Positions 17,424-26,109 of a DNA stretch of 64,000 bases are shown here, piece by piece. The translations under genes and the position numbers were made by a program. The stretch's first letter is position 1, and every line of letters starts with the position of its first letter. Source of the DNA: Ohtaekwangia sp035628875 (GTDB lineage: Bacteria; Bacteroidota; Bacteroidia; Cytophagales; Cyclobacteriaceae); assembly GCA_035628875.1 (NCBI GenBank), contig DASPIZ010000157.1:18058-82057 (forward strand), in the 5' to 3' direction. Below the pieces are notes generated by a model. It worked only from the letters and a program-made list of their open reading frames with translations, was not told where the DNA came from and ran no database searches.

Positions 17424-18419
17424 ATGGTTAAAATCGATACGATAGAACTTGCTGAGTTTCCACTGTTGCTGGCACCCATGGAGGATGTGAGTGATCCACC
17501 TTTTCGGGCTGTTTGCAAAGAAGGTGGCGCTGACCTGATGTATACCGAGTTTATTTCTTCCGAAGGACTGATTCGCGACGCGGCTAAAAGCAAACAAAAG
17601 CTCGATATTTTCGAATACGAAAGACCGATTGGTATCCAGCTTTTCGGCGGTGATATCACCAATATGGTGGAGTCTGCCCGTATCGCAACAACGGTTAATC
17701 CGGATTTGATCGACATAAATTACGGCTGTCCTGTAAAAGCTGTGGCATGCCGGGGAGCAGGCGCTGCGTTACTTCAGGATATTCCCAAAATGGTGCGCAT
17801 GACAGAAGAGATCGTCAAGTGTACGCACCTTCCCGTGACGGTAAAAACCCGTTTGGGATGGGATGATTCAACAAAGAACATCGTGGAGGTAGCCGAACGT
17901 TTACAGGATATTGGCATTAAGGCTTTGACAGTGCATGGTCGCACCCGTGTACAGATGTACAAAGGTTCTGCCGACTGGACATTAATCGGAAAGATCAAAG
18001 AAAATCCGCGCATGCACATACCGATCTTTGGCAATGGCGATATCGATTCACCAGAAAAAGCACGCGAATACAAGAATCGCTACGGCGTTGATGGTATTAT
18101 GATTGGCAGGGCGTCCATCGGATATCCATGGATATTTTCTGAAATAAAACATTTTCTTAAACACGGCACTTACGCGTCTGCGCCTGGTATTGAGGAAAGG
18201 GTACGTGCAACGCGAAAGCATCTTGACTTTTCTATTCAATGGAAAGGCGATAAACTTGGCATTTTCGAAATGCGAAGGCATTATGCGAACTATTTTAAAG
18301 GGTATCCTGACTTTAAACCTTTCCGTACACGACTGGTGGAAGCCATGACTTACGATGATGTTGTTGCTATCTTGAATGAAGTAAGTGGAGCGTATTCGGG
18401 ATCTGAGATTGCAGCATGA
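17424..18419 (+). CDS. dusB: tRNA dihydrouridine synthase (DusB-like)
   Basis: 331 residues, TIM-barrel FMN enzyme. Visible motifs are LLAPMEDVSDPPFR near the N-terminus, QLFGGD, INYGCPVKAVACRGAGAALLQ with the catalytic Cys of the family loop, VTVKTRLGWDD, TVHGRTRVQMYKG, and FGNGDIDSPEKA ahead of DGIMIGRASIGYPW for phosphate binding. It reduces uridine to dihydrouridine in tRNA. The DusB label rests on overall length and the ACRGAGAALL segment. No fis-like neighbour follows; instead a 620-bp repeat-rich gap does. Confidence 0.92.
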   Translation: MVKIDTIELAEFPLLLAPMEDVSDPPFRAVCKEGGADLMYTEFISSEGLIRDAAKSKQKLDIFEYERPIGIQLFGGDITNMVESARIATTVNPDLIDINYGCPVKAVACRGAGAALLQDIPKMVRMTEEIVKCTHLPVTVKTRLGWDDSTKNIVEVAERLQDIGIKALTVHGRTRVQMYKGSADWTLIGKIKENPRMHIPIFGNGDIDSPEKAREYKNRYGVDGIMIGRASIGYPWIFSEIKHFLKHGTYASAPGIEERVRATRKHLDFSIQWKGDKLGIFEMRRHYANYFKGYPDFKPFRTRLVEAMTYDDVVAILNEVSGAYSGSEIAA

Positions 18420-18621
18420 GGTAATGTTTCGTAAACGTTTGTGTTTTAGATAAGCTTCATACTGCAGGCAACAAGTTGTGTTTCGATAATTGTTGAGATT
18501 TCGAACAAGCTGCGAGCCTTGAGTTACGAGTTTGTTGCTGCATATTTATATGCTTTAGACAACCCCTGAGACTTCTGTTTGAATGTCCATTATATAAGTT
18601 ACCGAAAACCAAACCTCAAAC

Positions 18622-18668
18622 TTCAAACAATTCGTAAACTCACCGATGGGATTGTCCAACGTTGAAAC
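18622..18668 (+). repeat. 47-bp direct repeat, copy A
   Basis: Begins TTCAAACAATTCG and ends GTCCAACGTTGAAAC. It matches copy B (18911-18957) in 45 of 47 positions and has the same orientation, 242 bp before it. Confidence 0.85.
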
Positions 18669-18719
18669 TCCTATATAACACACCTCCAAACGCAAACCTT
18701 CAGGGCGATTCTGGATAAT

Positions 18720-18803
18720 CATTGCGTTTCTTGATCTTTTTTTTATGGCCTCACTCCTTCCTCTCTCCGGGAGAGAGAGACTTAGGAATCAAGAAACGCA
18801 ATG
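18720..18803. mobile_element. Palindromic element, decayed relative of the MITE at 53097
   Basis: Perfect 16-bp inverted repeat: CATTGCGTTTCTTGAT (18720-18735) and its complement (18788-18803). Inside lies a second hairpin, CTCTCTCC (18761-18768) with GGAGAGAG (18770-18777), and on the minus strand a GTGAGGCC tail. The core and the terminal repeats both resemble the 53097-53186 element (terminal CAnTG..CGTTT..CTT; core CTC..GAGAG..GTGAGGC). No flanking target duplication remains. Confidence 0.65.
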
Positions 18804-18910
18804 GATTCACGAGATTTTTCAATCGTCCTTTTGTTCGTTCTTCTTGAAGTTTACGTAAGCTATGAATTATCATAAAACCAACCTCAAACCTCAAACCTCA
18901 AACGTCAAAT

Positions 18911-18957
18911 TTCAAACAATTCGTAAACTCACGGATGGGATTGTCCAACCTTGAAAC
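18911..18957 (+). repeat. 47-bp direct repeat, copy B
   Basis: Second copy of the 18622-18668 sequence, differing at two positions (ACGGATG for ACCGATG; CAACCTTG for CAACGTTG). It is preceded by three tandem ACCTCAAA words. The two copies bracket the palindromic element. Confidence 0.85.
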
Positions 18958-19041
18958 CATGAGCTTTGAACCATGAACTAGAAATTTGAAAATTCCGCGT
19001 TACGTGTAGCAACTGAAAACCCTTTGCATTAGTTTTACTGC

Positions 19042-21963
19042 ATGAATTTTAGCGCTTTGGAAAAAGAACTGGAAGGCCAGCTCTTAACTGACGAAACCGC
19101 CCGTAGATTGTACGCCACAGATGCTTCAGCTTATCGCGAAATGCCCCTGGCAGTAGCTATTCCTAAATCAGAAGCGGATATTGTAAAACTCATCCGTTTT
19201 GCAAATGAAAACAAAACTTCAGTCATTCCGCGCACCGCTGGTACATCGCTTGCAGGACAGGTAGTTGGTGGAGGAATTGTTGTTGATGTATCAAAACACT
19301 TCAATCGGATTATTGAAATAAATGAAGCGGAAGCATGGGCCATCATTGAGCCTGGAATTGTACGCGATGATCTGAATTATCACCTTAAACCTTACGGGTA
19401 TTTCTTCGCCCCTGAAACATCTACTGCAAACCGCGCGATGATCGGTGGTATGATTGGAAATAATTCCTGTGGATCAAATTCGGTTATTTACGGAAGTACA
19501 CGTGAACATCTACTCGAAGTAAATGCCATACTCTCTGATGGAACGCAAGTTTGGTTTGGCCCCATGTCGGATGCCGAATTTGAAGATAAGGTAAATGGAA
19601 AAACCGCGGGAAAACTTGAGCAGAATTTGTATGCGCACGCCAAAGCAGTTTTATCGGATGCTAAAAATCGTGAGGAGATCGAAAAAGAATATCCGAAACC
19701 AAGTGTAGTAAGGCGCAATACCGGTTATGCGATTGATATGTTGTCCCGAATGCAACCGTTTGATCCAACTGGCGATCTGTTTAATTTTTGCAGTCTCATC
19801 GCTGGTTCGGAGGGAACACTTGCTTTTGTAACATCGGTGAAGATTAAGTTAAGCAAGATTGCCTCTCCGTATAAAAAACTGGTTTGTATTCATTGTACAA
19901 GTATAGACGAATCGTTGCATGCGAACCTGGTTGCGTTGGAACATAAACCTTCTGCGGTTGAGTTGATGGATCACTATGTTTTTGAAGCAACGAAAAGAAA
20001 CCGCGGCCAGGCTGAAAACCGTTTTTTTATTGAAGGTGATCCGCAAGCCATTCTGGTTGCAGAACTCACGCGTGGATCTGAAGAACAAGTTCAGGCCGAT
20101 GCGGAAGCACTTATTTTTGATTTGAAAAATAGAGGACTGGGATATTCTTATCCGATTGTTTCCGGGGATAATATCAAAAAAGTGTGGAACCTCAGGAAAG
20201 CTGGTTTAGGTTTATTGTCCAACGTACCTGGTGATAAAAAACCGGTTCCGGTGATTGAAGATACCGCGGTAGATGTGCATGATCTTCCCGCGTATATCGC
20301 AGAAATGAATGAGATACTGAAGAAACACGGATTATATAGCGTCCATTATGCACACGCAGGTTCAGGTGAATTGCATTTAAGACCAATTATTGATTTAAAA
20401 ACAACGGAGGGGGTAAAGCTTTTCAGAACGATTGCAGAAGAGACCGCTACACTGGTAAAGAAATACAAGGGATCATTATCAGGTGAACATGGCGATGGAC
20501 GGTTGCGCGGCGAATTCATTCCTAAGATGATCGGTGAGCACAATTACAACCTGGTTAAATCACTGAAACAAGTCTGGGATCCAAATGATGTGTTTAATCC
20601 CGGTAAGATCGTACACACGCCACCGATGGATACCCATCTTCGATACGAGAAAGATCAGGTGACAAAAGAATTTGATACGATTCTTGATTTTTCTGACAAC
20701 ATGGGAATTTTGCGTGCAGCGGAACAATGCAACGGATCCGGTGACTGTCGCAAGTCAGAGTTAAGCGGAGGTACCATGTGCCCCAGCTACATGGCAACAC
20801 GAAATGAGAAAGATACCACGCGTGCCAGAGCAAATATTTTACGTGAAATGATCACGCGTTCTGACAAGGCCAATCCTTTTGCACATGATGAGATTAAGGA
20901 CGTCATGGATCTTTGTATAAGCTGCAAAGGTTGTAAATCAGAATGTCCCTCTAACGTAGATATGGCCAAGCTTAAACAGGAGTGGCAATATCAATACTAT
21001 AAAGAAAAAGGAGTTCCGTTCCGAAACAGACTCATTGGAAATTTTGCTTCCGGCATGAAGCTTGCATCCCTGGTGCCCTGGGGTTACCGTTTTGTTTTTG
21101 GAAACAAGGTCACAGGGAATCTCGTAAAAGGCGTGATGGGATTTGCAAAACAACGCAGTATGCCGGAGATCTCATCGACTACCTGGAAGAAATGGTTTAC
21201 GAAAAAATTTCGGCCTACGGTAAAGAGTCCGGTGAAAACGGTCTACCTGTTCATTGATGAGTTGTTGAATTACAATGAAGCCGAAATTGGAATTACTACG
21301 GTGAAGTTGCTGGATAAACTAGGTTATGCAATCAAGTTTGTTCCGCATGTAGAATCGGGACGGAGTTTTCTTTCTAAGGGATTGTTGCAGGAGGCAAGAA
21401 CGCTTGCGCGAAAAAATGTTAATACATTTAAGGATATCGTTACAAAAGATACGCCGTTGATTGGTATTGAACCTTCTGCGATTCTTACATTTCGCGATGA
21501 ATATCCAGACATGCTTCGGGGTAACGAAAAGGACGACGCTATAAAAATCGGCCACAATACATTTATGGTCGAAGAATTCCTTGCCAGGGAACTGGAATTG
21601 GGCAACATTGACCTTGCTTTGTTTAAAGATGAAAAAGCGTTGATCAAGTTGCATGGGCATTGTCAGCAAAAAGCGCTTTCGTCTTTAACGCCGGTGAAGA
21701 TGATTCTAACACGAATGGGTAATAACCAGGTACACCTGATCAACTCTGGTTGCTGTGGCATGGCTGGATCATTTGGGTATGAGGAAGAACACTACGATAT
21801 ATCAATGAAGATTGGAGAGCTGGTGTTGTTTCCTGCGGTTCGAAAACAACCTGATAACGTAATTATTGCGGCACCGGGTACGAGTTGCCGGCATCAGATC
21901 AAAGATGGTACAGGTAGAAAAGCCTTGCATCCTGTCGAGATACTCTGGACGATGTTGAAGTAA
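19042..21963 (+). CDS. FAD-binding and (Fe-S)-binding oxidoreductase (fused GlcD/GlcF, D-lactate dehydrogenase-like)
   Basis: 973 residues. The N-terminal PCMH FAD domain (about 35-270) has PRTAGTSLAGQVVGGGIV and MIGGMIGNNSCGSNS. The FAD-linked oxidase C domain follows (about 270-540, with HAHAGSGELHLRP-type HYAHAGSGELHL and GSLSGEHGDGRLRGEF). Then come two 4Fe-4S clusters (CNGSGDCRKSELSGGTMCPSY; CISCKGCKSECPSNVD) and a cysteine-rich CCG domain (HGHCQQKAL, NSGCCGMAGSFGYE). Such fused proteins oxidise D-lactate, glycolate or another 2-hydroxyacid and pass electrons to quinone at the inner membrane. The exact substrate cannot be assigned. Start ATG at 19042, after the repeat-rich gap. Confidence 0.9.
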   Translation: MNFSALEKELEGQLLTDETARRLYATDASAYREMPLAVAIPKSEADIVKLIRFANENKTSVIPRTAGTSLAGQVVGGGIVVDVSKHFNRIIEINEAEAWAIIEPGIVRDDLNYHLKPYGYFFAPETSTANRAMIGGMIGNNSCGSNSVIYGSTREHLLEVNAILSDGTQVWFGPMSDAEFEDKVNGKTAGKLEQNLYAHAKAVLSDAKNREEIEKEYPKPSVVRRNTGYAIDMLSRMQPFDPTGDLFNFCSLIAGSEGTLAFVTSVKIKLSKIASPYKKLVCIHCTSIDESLHANLVALEHKPSAVELMDHYVFEATKRNRGQAENRFFIEGDPQAILVAELTRGSEEQVQADAEALIFDLKNRGLGYSYPIVSGDNIKKVWNLRKAGLGLLSNVPGDKKPVPVIEDTAVDVHDLPAYIAEMNEILKKHGLYSVHYAHAGSGELHLRPIIDLKTTEGVKLFRTIAEETATLVKKYKGSLSGEHGDGRLRGEFIPKMIGEHNYNLVKSLKQVWDPNDVFNPGKIVHTPPMDTHLRYEKDQVTKEFDTILDFSDNMGILRAAEQCNGSGDCRKSELSGGTMCPSYMATRNEKDTTRARANILREMITRSDKANPFAHDEIKDVMDLCISCKGCKSECPSNVDMAKLKQEWQYQYYKEKGVPFRNRLIGNFASGMKLASLVPWGYRFVFGNKVTGNLVKGVMGFAKQRSMPEISSTTWKKWFTKKFRPTVKSPVKTVYLFIDELLNYNEAEIGITTVKLLDKLGYAIKFVPHVESGRSFLSKGLLQEARTLARKNVNTFKDIVTKDTPLIGIEPSAILTFRDEYPDMLRGNEKDDAIKIGHNTFMVEEFLARELELGNIDLALFKDEKALIKLHGHCQQKALSSLTPVKMILTRMGNNQVHLINSGCCGMAGSFGYEEEHYDISMKIGELVLFPAVRKQPDNVIIAAPGTSCRHQIKDGTGRKALHPVEILWTMLK

Positions 21964-22013
21964 TATTTTTTGTATTTAATTTCAGAATGGCGTAATCATT
22001 TTAAACTGTCTAT

Positions 22014-23708
22014 ATGATGAATAAGAATCACACATTAATTATTCTCCTTTGTTTGTTTTGTTTTGCCTTTGGTGCGAATGCACAAGATCTTGGTACGCTG
22101 ACTTCTCAGATTAAGGCACAAATTACACCGGTACAGACTGGCTCCAAGACCTATGAAATAAAATTTGAGCCGATGGAGGCTGGATTAATACAGTATGGCT
22201 TTGATGAGATCGATTCGAAAGGTAAAAAAACAACCATGTTGTACGAATTTAACCTTGCCGATATTGATCCTTACGCCGTGAGAGAGCAAACACAGAAGGA
22301 TGCGATTTATGCAGTGCTGTCCGTGCGAAATAAGCAAAAGCTTGTTAAAGTTTATAAAGATGGTGAAGTACAACCTTACGACAACGAGGTATCAATCATT
22401 GTAAAAGATATTGAAAGTGCACGCGCAATCACAGACGCAGTTAAAAAAGCCATTCCGCTGGCTGAAAAGGAAGTAACGGGTCGCTTAAAAGTTTCTGGCT
22501 ACGATGCCATGGTAAACTGGCTGACAGCTAATGTAAAAGAAGTAAGTTTGGGAACAAAAACATCGGCCCAGTTATTATCGAAAGGTGAAAAGGTCGGTAC
22601 GCTGGTGTTTAAGGAAGTGTTGTCTGATGGCAAAAGTTCTTCGGAAGAAATATTCATGTTTAATCTTGCTGACCTGAACGTCAACACTATTGCGTTTAAG
22701 GTTACAGGAAACCGTTTCGCGATAAATGTAGAAACGCTGAAGAAAGACAAATATATTGCCGTGAGAAAAAATGGTGAAGTGAAACCATTTGTAAGTGAGA
22801 TTACCATCAACACAAACGGGGTGGATGAAGCGCGGGATATTAAAACGGTATTAACACAGTTGATTCCATTAGCCGTCGAAAAAGTGAAAGCAGATATTCC
22901 AACTGTGAACAGCGCCTCAGCAGGGTTACAGAATATTAAAGCAGGAACGACGGATTTAAAGGTTGGAGCAAAACAGGTCACACAACAACTTGAAGCAGAA
23001 TGTATATGTAAGTTTACGCAAACAGAGAGTGATGCTAAATCTACCGAAAGTAATGTGTACAAATTTAACTGGATGGATTTTAATCCGACCTTTAGTGCCA
23101 TTACTGTATCCGGTGATAAATTGTTTATCGAACTACAGGTGACCGATAAAAGGAAAATGGTAATGCATACCAAAAATGATAAGTTCGATGGGTATGAGAG
23201 TGAACTGAAACTCTATATGACGGATATTGAAAGCGCACGCCGGGTAAAAGCATCTGTTGATAAAGTTATTGAGAAATGCAAAGCAAGTTATAAAGAACCG
23301 TTTGGCGCTGATGCCGGTCAGGCAATCGCATGGTTAAAAGATAATATTAAGGAGGTTACACTGGAAGATGTTACCATCAAGCAGTCACTTGATCAGGTTG
23401 AAGCAGGTAAAAATGATAAGTTAAAATTTACGGCACGGGAGTTAAATGCGAAAGGAACGGGCGCTGAGGAAGTTTATGAATTTAATCTGGCGGATGTTAA
23501 TCCATTGAGTATTGAGATTGCAGCGAAAGGAAAGTGGTTGTATGTAACGATGGAAAGTGAGTTTAAAAATAAAATTTTTAACTTCTATAAAGATGGCAAA
23601 ATCCAACCCTACGCCAGTAAAATCGAATTTGCGGTAAATGACACAGAACTCGCCCGTAATGTTGTTGGCGCATTCAAAAAAGCAGTTACATCGTTAAAGG
23701 GAAAATAA
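22014..23708 (+). CDS. Secreted protein with four tandem ~130-residue repeats, function unknown
   Basis: 564 residues with a signal peptide (LIILLCLFCFAFGANAQ). The mature protein is four copies of one domain. Each has a beta-rich section ending YEFNLADIDP (copy 1), FMFNLADLNV (2), YKFNWMDFNP (3) or YEFNLADVNP (4). A strand then contains V-x-V-x-x-x, K-D-G-E-V-Q-P-Y/F or similar, then a helical end of pattern D-I-E-S-A-R-x-I-x-x-A-V-x-K-x-I. Copy 3 is the most diverged and has a CICKF insertion. I do not recognise a named family. A strong terminator follows. Probably periplasmic or surface; partner unknown. Confidence 0.8.
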   Translation: MMNKNHTLIILLCLFCFAFGANAQDLGTLTSQIKAQITPVQTGSKTYEIKFEPMEAGLIQYGFDEIDSKGKKTTMLYEFNLADIDPYAVREQTQKDAIYAVLSVRNKQKLVKVYKDGEVQPYDNEVSIIVKDIESARAITDAVKKAIPLAEKEVTGRLKVSGYDAMVNWLTANVKEVSLGTKTSAQLLSKGEKVGTLVFKEVLSDGKSSSEEIFMFNLADLNVNTIAFKVTGNRFAINVETLKKDKYIAVRKNGEVKPFVSEITINTNGVDEARDIKTVLTQLIPLAVEKVKADIPTVNSASAGLQNIKAGTTDLKVGAKQVTQQLEAECICKFTQTESDAKSTESNVYKFNWMDFNPTFSAITVSGDKLFIELQVTDKRKMVMHTKNDKFDGYESELKLYMTDIESARRVKASVDKVIEKCKASYKEPFGADAGQAIAWLKDNIKEVTLEDVTIKQSLDQVEAGKNDKLKFTARELNAKGTGAEEVYEFNLADVNPLSIEIAAKGKWLYVTMESEFKNKIFNFYKDGKIQPYASKIEFAVNDTELARNVVGAFKKAVTSLKGK

Positions 23709-23757
23709 AATGGTTGGTTAACACATTGCCGACTTTCAATCTTATATAGTGTATCAG

Positions 23758-23787
23758 AAGCTGCTCCAATAAGAGCAGCTTTTTTTG
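23758..23787 (+). terminator. Rho-independent terminator after the four-repeat protein
   Basis: Stem AAGCTGCTC / GAGCAGCTT with loop CAATAA, followed directly by a run of seven T. The stem is perfect. Confidence 0.9.
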
Positions 23788-23851
23788 ATCTGAGTATATG
23801 GTTACATTCGACAGATTAACGATTTTTTAATTCGTATGTGTAGCTTTAGTT

Positions 23852-24286
23852 ATGGTAAAAGACACTAAGAAAAGCAATGTATTTTCAGTATCTGTTGGAA
23901 TCTTGCTTGCATTATTATTCGCGTTTGCGATTTATCAGTTTTTCTTTACCAGTCCTACCTACGAGCAGGAGTTAAAACGAGCCGTAAAAACATTAAATGA
24001 ATCCTGTCCCATGATGGTGGATGAAGAAACCCGGCTTGATGAGGTGTTGGTATTACCGGAAAATAAAATCGCGTATAAATACTCGCTTGTAAATATGGTC
24101 AAGCGCGACACTGAAATCCAGGATTTGAAAGCTTCACTTGAACCTGAGATTATTGCTAATGTAAAAACCAACCCTGATATGCAAATTAATCGCGATCATA
24201 AAACAACATTAATCTATCGCTATCTGGATAAGCATGGAGCATTTTTGTTTGAAATCACAGTAACGCCTGCGTTGTATATGGAATAA
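23852..24286 (+). CDS. Small membrane-anchored protein of unknown function
   Basis: 144 residues. A short basic N-terminus (KDTKKSN) is followed by one membrane helix (about 11-33, VGILLALLFAFAIYQFFF), leaving about 110 residues outside the cytoplasm. The outer part has NESCPMMVDEETRLDEV, YKYSLVNMV and a C-terminal LIYRYLDKHGAFLFEITVTP. The LNxxCPxxxDxxTxLD pattern followed by a Y-x-Y strand recurs in small Bacteroidota proteins of unknown role, as I recall. Its own promoter is suggested by the terminator upstream. Confidence 0.65.
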   Translation: MVKDTKKSNVFSVSVGILLALLFAFAIYQFFFTSPTYEQELKRAVKTLNESCPMMVDEETRLDEVLVLPENKIAYKYSLVNMVKRDTEIQDLKASLEPEIIANVKTNPDMQINRDHKTTLIYRYLDKHGAFLFEITVTPALYME

Positions 24287-24347
24287 ATTCATAGCTAAAG
24301 CGAAACAGTGAGGCAGCATTGTCGTTTACCCTTTCATATAAAATCTT

Positions 24348-24923
24348 ATGGAACCAAAAGCTAAAATTACAAAAACTGAAGTCCTTTCCGACAACTGGTA
24401 TACTTTACGGAAATACACCTTTGATGTGCAAAATAAGGATGGAAGCTGGCATACACAGCACAGAGAGGCGTATGATCGCGGAAATGGTGCTACCATTCTT
24501 CTTTATAATAAGGAAAGCCGAAATGTTATTTTAACCAGGCAATTTCGATTGCCAACTTTTGTAAACGGTAATCCCGACGGTTTTATGATTGAAGCATGTG
24601 CCGGCCTGCTTGATAAAGATAATCCGGAAGAATGTATTCGTCGCGAAACGGAAGAGGAAACGGGATATAAAATCACCGATGTAAAAAAGATTTATGAAGC
24701 ATACATGTCGCCAGGCTCTGTAACAGAGATCCTGCATTTTTTTGTCGCCGCTTATTCAAAGGAAATGAAAGTACATGAAGGTGGAGGTGTTGATGAAGAT
24801 GAGGATATTGAGGTGCTCGAGCTTCCGTTCGACAAGGCGTTGCACATGATGTCCGATGGAAGTATAAGAGACGCAAAGACCATTATGCTCTTACAGTATG
24901 CAAAGTTGAACAATCTTCTTTAG
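24348..24923 (+). CDS. nudK: NUDIX hydrolase, GDP-mannose pyrophosphatase NudK-like
   Basis: 191 residues. The Nudix box reads GLLDKDNPEECIRRETEEETGY (about 87-108), with the key R-E-x-x-E-E helix intact. Around it are NGATILLYNKESRNVILTRQFRLPTF and ILHFFVAAY, the fold seen in ADP-ribose/GDP-mannose pyrophosphatases. The VNGNPDGFMIEACAG segment is typical of the NudK subgroup. It hydrolyses nucleoside diphosphate sugars in the cytoplasm. Start ATG at 24348, 61 bp after the previous gene. Confidence 0.87.
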   Translation: MEPKAKITKTEVLSDNWYTLRKYTFDVQNKDGSWHTQHREAYDRGNGATILLYNKESRNVILTRQFRLPTFVNGNPDGFMIEACAGLLDKDNPEECIRRETEEETGYKITDVKKIYEAYMSPGSVTEILHFFVAAYSKEMKVHEGGGVDEDEDIEVLELPFDKALHMMSDGSIRDAKTIMLLQYAKLNNLL

Positions 24924-25036
24924 TGATTTCCTTAGCGATAGATTGATTTACAGCTAACGAAGCCTCGCGCGGAAGGTCCAGTCAAAGACAAGGAAATCTG
25001 CTTGTGTCTAACGTAATTTATTATGCAGTCAGGGGC

Positions 25037-25882
25037 TTATTTATTCTTGCGTTTGTTTTTAGATTTCAACTTAAGTTCAACCATAACAGGTAAATGATCT
25101 GATGGGTAATATTTACCGTCATTATCCTGGATCACCTCATAATTTTCTTTAGACCATTCCGCAGTATGAAAAATATAATCGATCGCGCGACATGGGATGC
25201 TGTTTACTCCAAAACTGCAAAATGTACCAGGCGCATTTTCTGGCGCAGGGTCGTATAATTGCCGGCCCTCCTTGTTGATCATAACTTGATACGGAGAATC
25301 TTCACGCAGGCAGTTAAAGTCTCCCATTACAACTGCAGGACTATCGCCAGTAAGTTTTGTTATTTGATCTTTTATGAGAACCGCGCTTTGTTTTCTTGCC
25401 TCTGCTCCGACGTGATCGAAATGTGTATTGATCACAAAAAATACTTGGTTGTTTTTAGTGTCTCTTACTTTTATCCACGAAGCCACACGTGTTAACGCCG
25501 CGTCCCAGCTTTTACTTCCTGGCACATCAGGTGTTGTTGAAAGCCAAAATGTATCGTCTTCCAGATTTTTAAATTTTTCTTTTTTATAAAGTATCGCTGA
25601 AAATTCTCCGGCTTTTTTTCCGTCTTCCCGTCCAACGCCTACATAGCTGTAGTCCGGAAGGTTTGTCATTAGGTCATTGAGTTGTTGATGAAGGGCTTCC
25701 TGAACACCAATGATATCCGGATCGTATCTTTGAATAAGATTATAAACCTTTTCTTTTCGGTTTTCCCAATCGTTCACACCATCGGCAGCAGTCGCATAGC
25801 GAATGTTATAGCTCATTAATTTGTAGGATTGCCCTGATGCTAGAAATGAAACGCATAAGAAAATAAACACGAGTGTTTTCAT
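25037..25882 (-). CDS. Secreted endonuclease/exonuclease/phosphatase family protein
   Basis: 281 residues with an N-terminal signal peptide (LVFIFLCVSFLASGQS). EEP-fold catalytic motifs are present: MSYNIRYATA, GVQEALHQQ (metal-binding Glu), FVINTHFDHVG, GDFNCLREDSPY and YPSDHLPVMVEL with the terminal Asp-His pair. The C-terminus is strongly basic (KLKSKNKRKNK). Secreted members of this family act on extracellular nucleic acids, phospholipids or sugar phosphates; the substrate is not readable here. It stands alone, divergent from the receptor gene at 26110. Confidence 0.87.
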   Translation of the reverse strand: MKTLVFIFLCVSFLASGQSYKLMSYNIRYATAADGVNDWENRKEKVYNLIQRYDPDIIGVQEALHQQLNDLMTNLPDYSYVGVGREDGKKAGEFSAILYKKEKFKNLEDDTFWLSTTPDVPGSKSWDAALTRVASWIKVRDTKNNQVFFVINTHFDHVGAEARKQSAVLIKDQITKLTGDSPAVVMGDFNCLREDSPYQVMINKEGRQLYDPAPENAPGTFCSFGVNSIPCRAIDYIFHTAEWSKENYEVIQDNDGKYYPSDHLPVMVELKLKSKNKRKNK

Positions 25883-26069
25883 GGGTTATCTTTTAATCTA
25901 AATCGACATAAACTTATTGATAGTAATGTAAAAGTCAAACGATTGTTTTTTAATTAAGAACGAATCGATCTTCCAATCGACGATTATGACGCTACACGAG
26001 ATTAATATTGTGTAAATTCTCGGGCTGAAGATTAAAGAATGTTTAACAAGGAAATTGTGAACGGTCTGG

Positions 26070-26077
26070 TATTTTTG
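26070..26077 (+). promoter_or_regulatory. Putative -7 promoter element of the Oar-like receptor gene
   Basis: TATTTTTG matches TAnnTTTG, 32 bases before the ATG at 26110. The nearest upstream TTG is only 12 bases away, shorter than the usual spacing. Confidence 0.35.
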
Positions 26078-26109
26078 CACTGTGCTAAATCATTAAAATT
26101 CAAAAGCAT

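Larger units (their letters stand above)
18420..19041. other. Repeat-rich intergenic region without a convincing gene
   Basis: 622 bp between two plus-strand genes. It holds a palindromic element (18720-18803), a 47-bp direct repeat on either side of it, and low-complexity runs built from the words CCTCAAAC, TTGAAACCATGA and GAGCTTTGAAC. I see no ORF with protein-like composition, no tRNA and no terminator hairpin with a T-run. It looks like a site where small mobile or slippage-generated sequences have accumulated. Confidence 0.7.

Noticed and set aside
22499..23173. 224-codon antisense reading opposite the four-repeat protein
   Set aside because: It mirrors the coding frame of a clear secreted repeat protein, and has no recognisable domain or start context of its own.
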